This document shows, one piece after another, positions 63,018 through 64,000 of a stretch of 64,000 nt of DNA. The position numbers were made by a program, and so were the translations under genes. The stretch lies in NCBI GenBank assembly GCA_016217675.1, contig JACRHC010000051.1, positions 1-64,000 of the forward strand, given 5' to 3'. Source of the DNA: Nitrospirota bacterium. GTDB taxonomy: Bacteria > Nitrospirota > Thermodesulfovibrionia > Thermodesulfovibrionales > UBA6898. The stretch's first letter is position 1, and the number at the start of each line of letters is the position of its first letter. The notes under the pieces were generated by a model, which was not told the origin of the DNA, ran no database searches, and saw only the letters and a list, made by a program, of their open reading frames with translations.

Positions 63018-63873
63018 GATTTTATACTTAGAGACTACTGCCGCTATAGACGCCGCCTTCAAGTCCTTTCCAGAGTTGTTGTCGCTCATCAAATCATCAG
63101 AAAAATCGATATCATCGCAGTATGTGAAGATGGAGATAAAGAGAGGTTTTCTTTACAATCTCGTTCTTCTCCATAACAAGGCCGTGGAATGCTCTTCATT
63201 TGCTCAAGTGCAACAGTTTGCTGCAAACCTGGCATCCTCTCCCAAGCGTTATTATCTGGGGGCCGTCCTTGATACGCTGAGAGTCTATTTTGAGAAAATA
63301 GACTCTCAGCGACCTGACGATCTTAAGAAAAAATACGGCAATATCCATTTAGGAGATATCCATAGAAAGCAAATGATATATTTTCTTAGATCATGGATAA
63401 GGATGTTTCTCCCTAAAATCGACAAGATGGTAGATGAGCTTATTAATCCCATGAAGTGCTTCGTTGATTTAAAGAGCCCGGTGCTGAATGGTGAGCTTTT
63501 CGATAATAAACCATCGAGGTGCTCTCAATCAGGCTTTGAGTGCGAGATCCAGAAATTCTTCCAGAACAATGAGGATGGCTTCAAAGTTATTCTGAATAAT
63601 CTCAGGAAACTGCACGGTACCGGCAAAGACGATGAGACGAAAAAGAGAGAAGCTGCTCTCAACTTTATCATCAAGAAACGGATTCATCGAACCTCGATGA
63701 AATTCAGCAATAAGTCTCAGGATGAAATTAAGTGCTGGGAATGTGGCGATGCTATTCATGCTGTCTTGGCTCCGAAGGGAGCATCTGTAGTCAACAGAAA
63801 CGGTCGTCATTATGACCAGATTTGCGAAGCTATTGATCGAAAGAGTCTGGTCTATAAGAGTCCTAAGGTCTGA
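63010..63873 (+). CDS. PIN-like protein with C-terminal zinc-type Cys/His, third gene of the operon
   Basis: About 287 residues. The N-terminus EILYLETTAAIDAAFKSFPE followed by SSQYVKMEIKRGFL looks like a PIN fold (usual YLDTN...; then S-x-xV-x-x-E), with the first Asp replaced by Glu. Later KCWECGDAIHAV and HYDQICEAID give a Cys2-His/Cys set that may bind zinc. No ATG fits: TTG 63010, with GAGG about nine bases upstream and an 8-base overlap with the previous gene, is the best start. RNA cleavage is inferred only. Confidence 0.55.
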   Translation: MGEILYLETTAAIDAAFKSFPELLSLIKSSEKSISSQYVKMEIKRGFLYNLVLLHNKAVECSSFAQVQQFAANLASSPKRYYLGAVLDTLRVYFEKIDSQRPDDLKKKYGNIHLGDIHRKQMIYFLRSWIRMFLPKIDKMVDELINPMKCFVDLKSPVLNGELFDNKPSRCSQSGFECEIQKFFQNNEDGFKVILNNLRKLHGTGKDDETKKREAALNFIIKKRIHRTSMKFSNKSQDEIKCWECGDAIHAVLAPKGASVVNRNGRHYDQICEAIDRKSLVYKSPKV

Positions 63874-64000
63874 CGAGTGATAGTCCTTGGGCGCTGACAA
63901 CTTGCACTTATTTGGCCCTATACAGTTTCAACTAAGATTCCAAAGGCTTTTTTACTTTCGGAAAAGTATACGTCGTAATCACGTTTAGCAATCCCGGCTT
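63874..64000. other. End of window
   Basis: No gene or clear signal in these last bases. Confidence 0.4.

Overview
The window reads as a chromosomal stretch of a Gram-negative anaerobe. It has a large outer-membrane barrel, many lipoproteins, GspA/GspB secretion factors and a heptose nucleotidyltransferase. It carries five multihaem c-type cytochromes (33 haem-binding motifs in all), plus FTR, DUF438, DUF3786 and MCP/PAS signalling proteins. This mix fits Nitrospirota or Desulfobacterota; I cannot decide between them from sequence alone. No rRNA, tRNA or CRISPR array was seen.

Left part (1-11.2 kb) is an accessory region. It starts with the right part of an IS21-family element. Then come, nearly all on the minus strand: a frameshifted DUF2779 nuclease-like gene, a DUF262+HNH (GmrSD-like) protein, an ankyrin/winged-helix protein, a small caspase-like protein, a PD-(D/E)XK protein, a Cas4/RecB-like nuclease, an unknown protein, a PIN toxin/antitoxin pair and a WYL regulator. 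This looks like a defence island; the ankyrin-caspase-nuclease trio is the least familiar part.

Middle-left (11.3-25.7 kb) is mostly housekeeping: a divergent phosphoglycerate kinase with an M24 peptidase, a CDF transporter, a lysine-rich histone-like peptide, a PAS kinase whose phosphoacceptor His is Asp, the overlapping metB/thrC pair, YajD, CvfB, DUF3786, a rubrerythrin-like protein, an MBL hydrolase and a GAF-GGDEF protein. At 17.4 kb a rhodanese lipoprotein is interrupted by an in-frame TGA followed by a SECIS-like hairpin: a candidate selenoprotein.

Centre (25.8-39.1 kb, minus strand) is an electron-transfer locus. It runs from a 7-haem PKD cytochrome and a 4-haem cytochrome through an NHL lipoprotein, a 5-haem lipoprotein, an outer-membrane barrel and a second NHL lipoprotein to a 12-haem cytochrome, with gspA-gspB after it. 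It resembles a porin-cytochrome conduit for extracellular electron transfer. At 39.6-45.3 kb, on the plus strand, are a TPR lipoprotein, a NarL-type two-component pair, another 5-haem cytochrome and an HD-GYP response regulator.

Right part (45.3-60.4 kb) holds a DUF438/hemerythrin/PAS protein, an MCP, mfd with a heptose adenylyltransferase, a Nudix-thioesterase-rseP-dxr operon, a Cys-rich PAS kinase, a membrane protein, a family 9 glycosyltransferase and a glutaredoxin-FTR pair. The end (60.4-64 kb) is accessory again: a DUF2442/DUF4160 pair set between two diverged copies of a small membrane-protein gene start, and a three-gene operon of unknown function behind a good sigma-70 promoter, whose last gene may encode a PIN-like protein.
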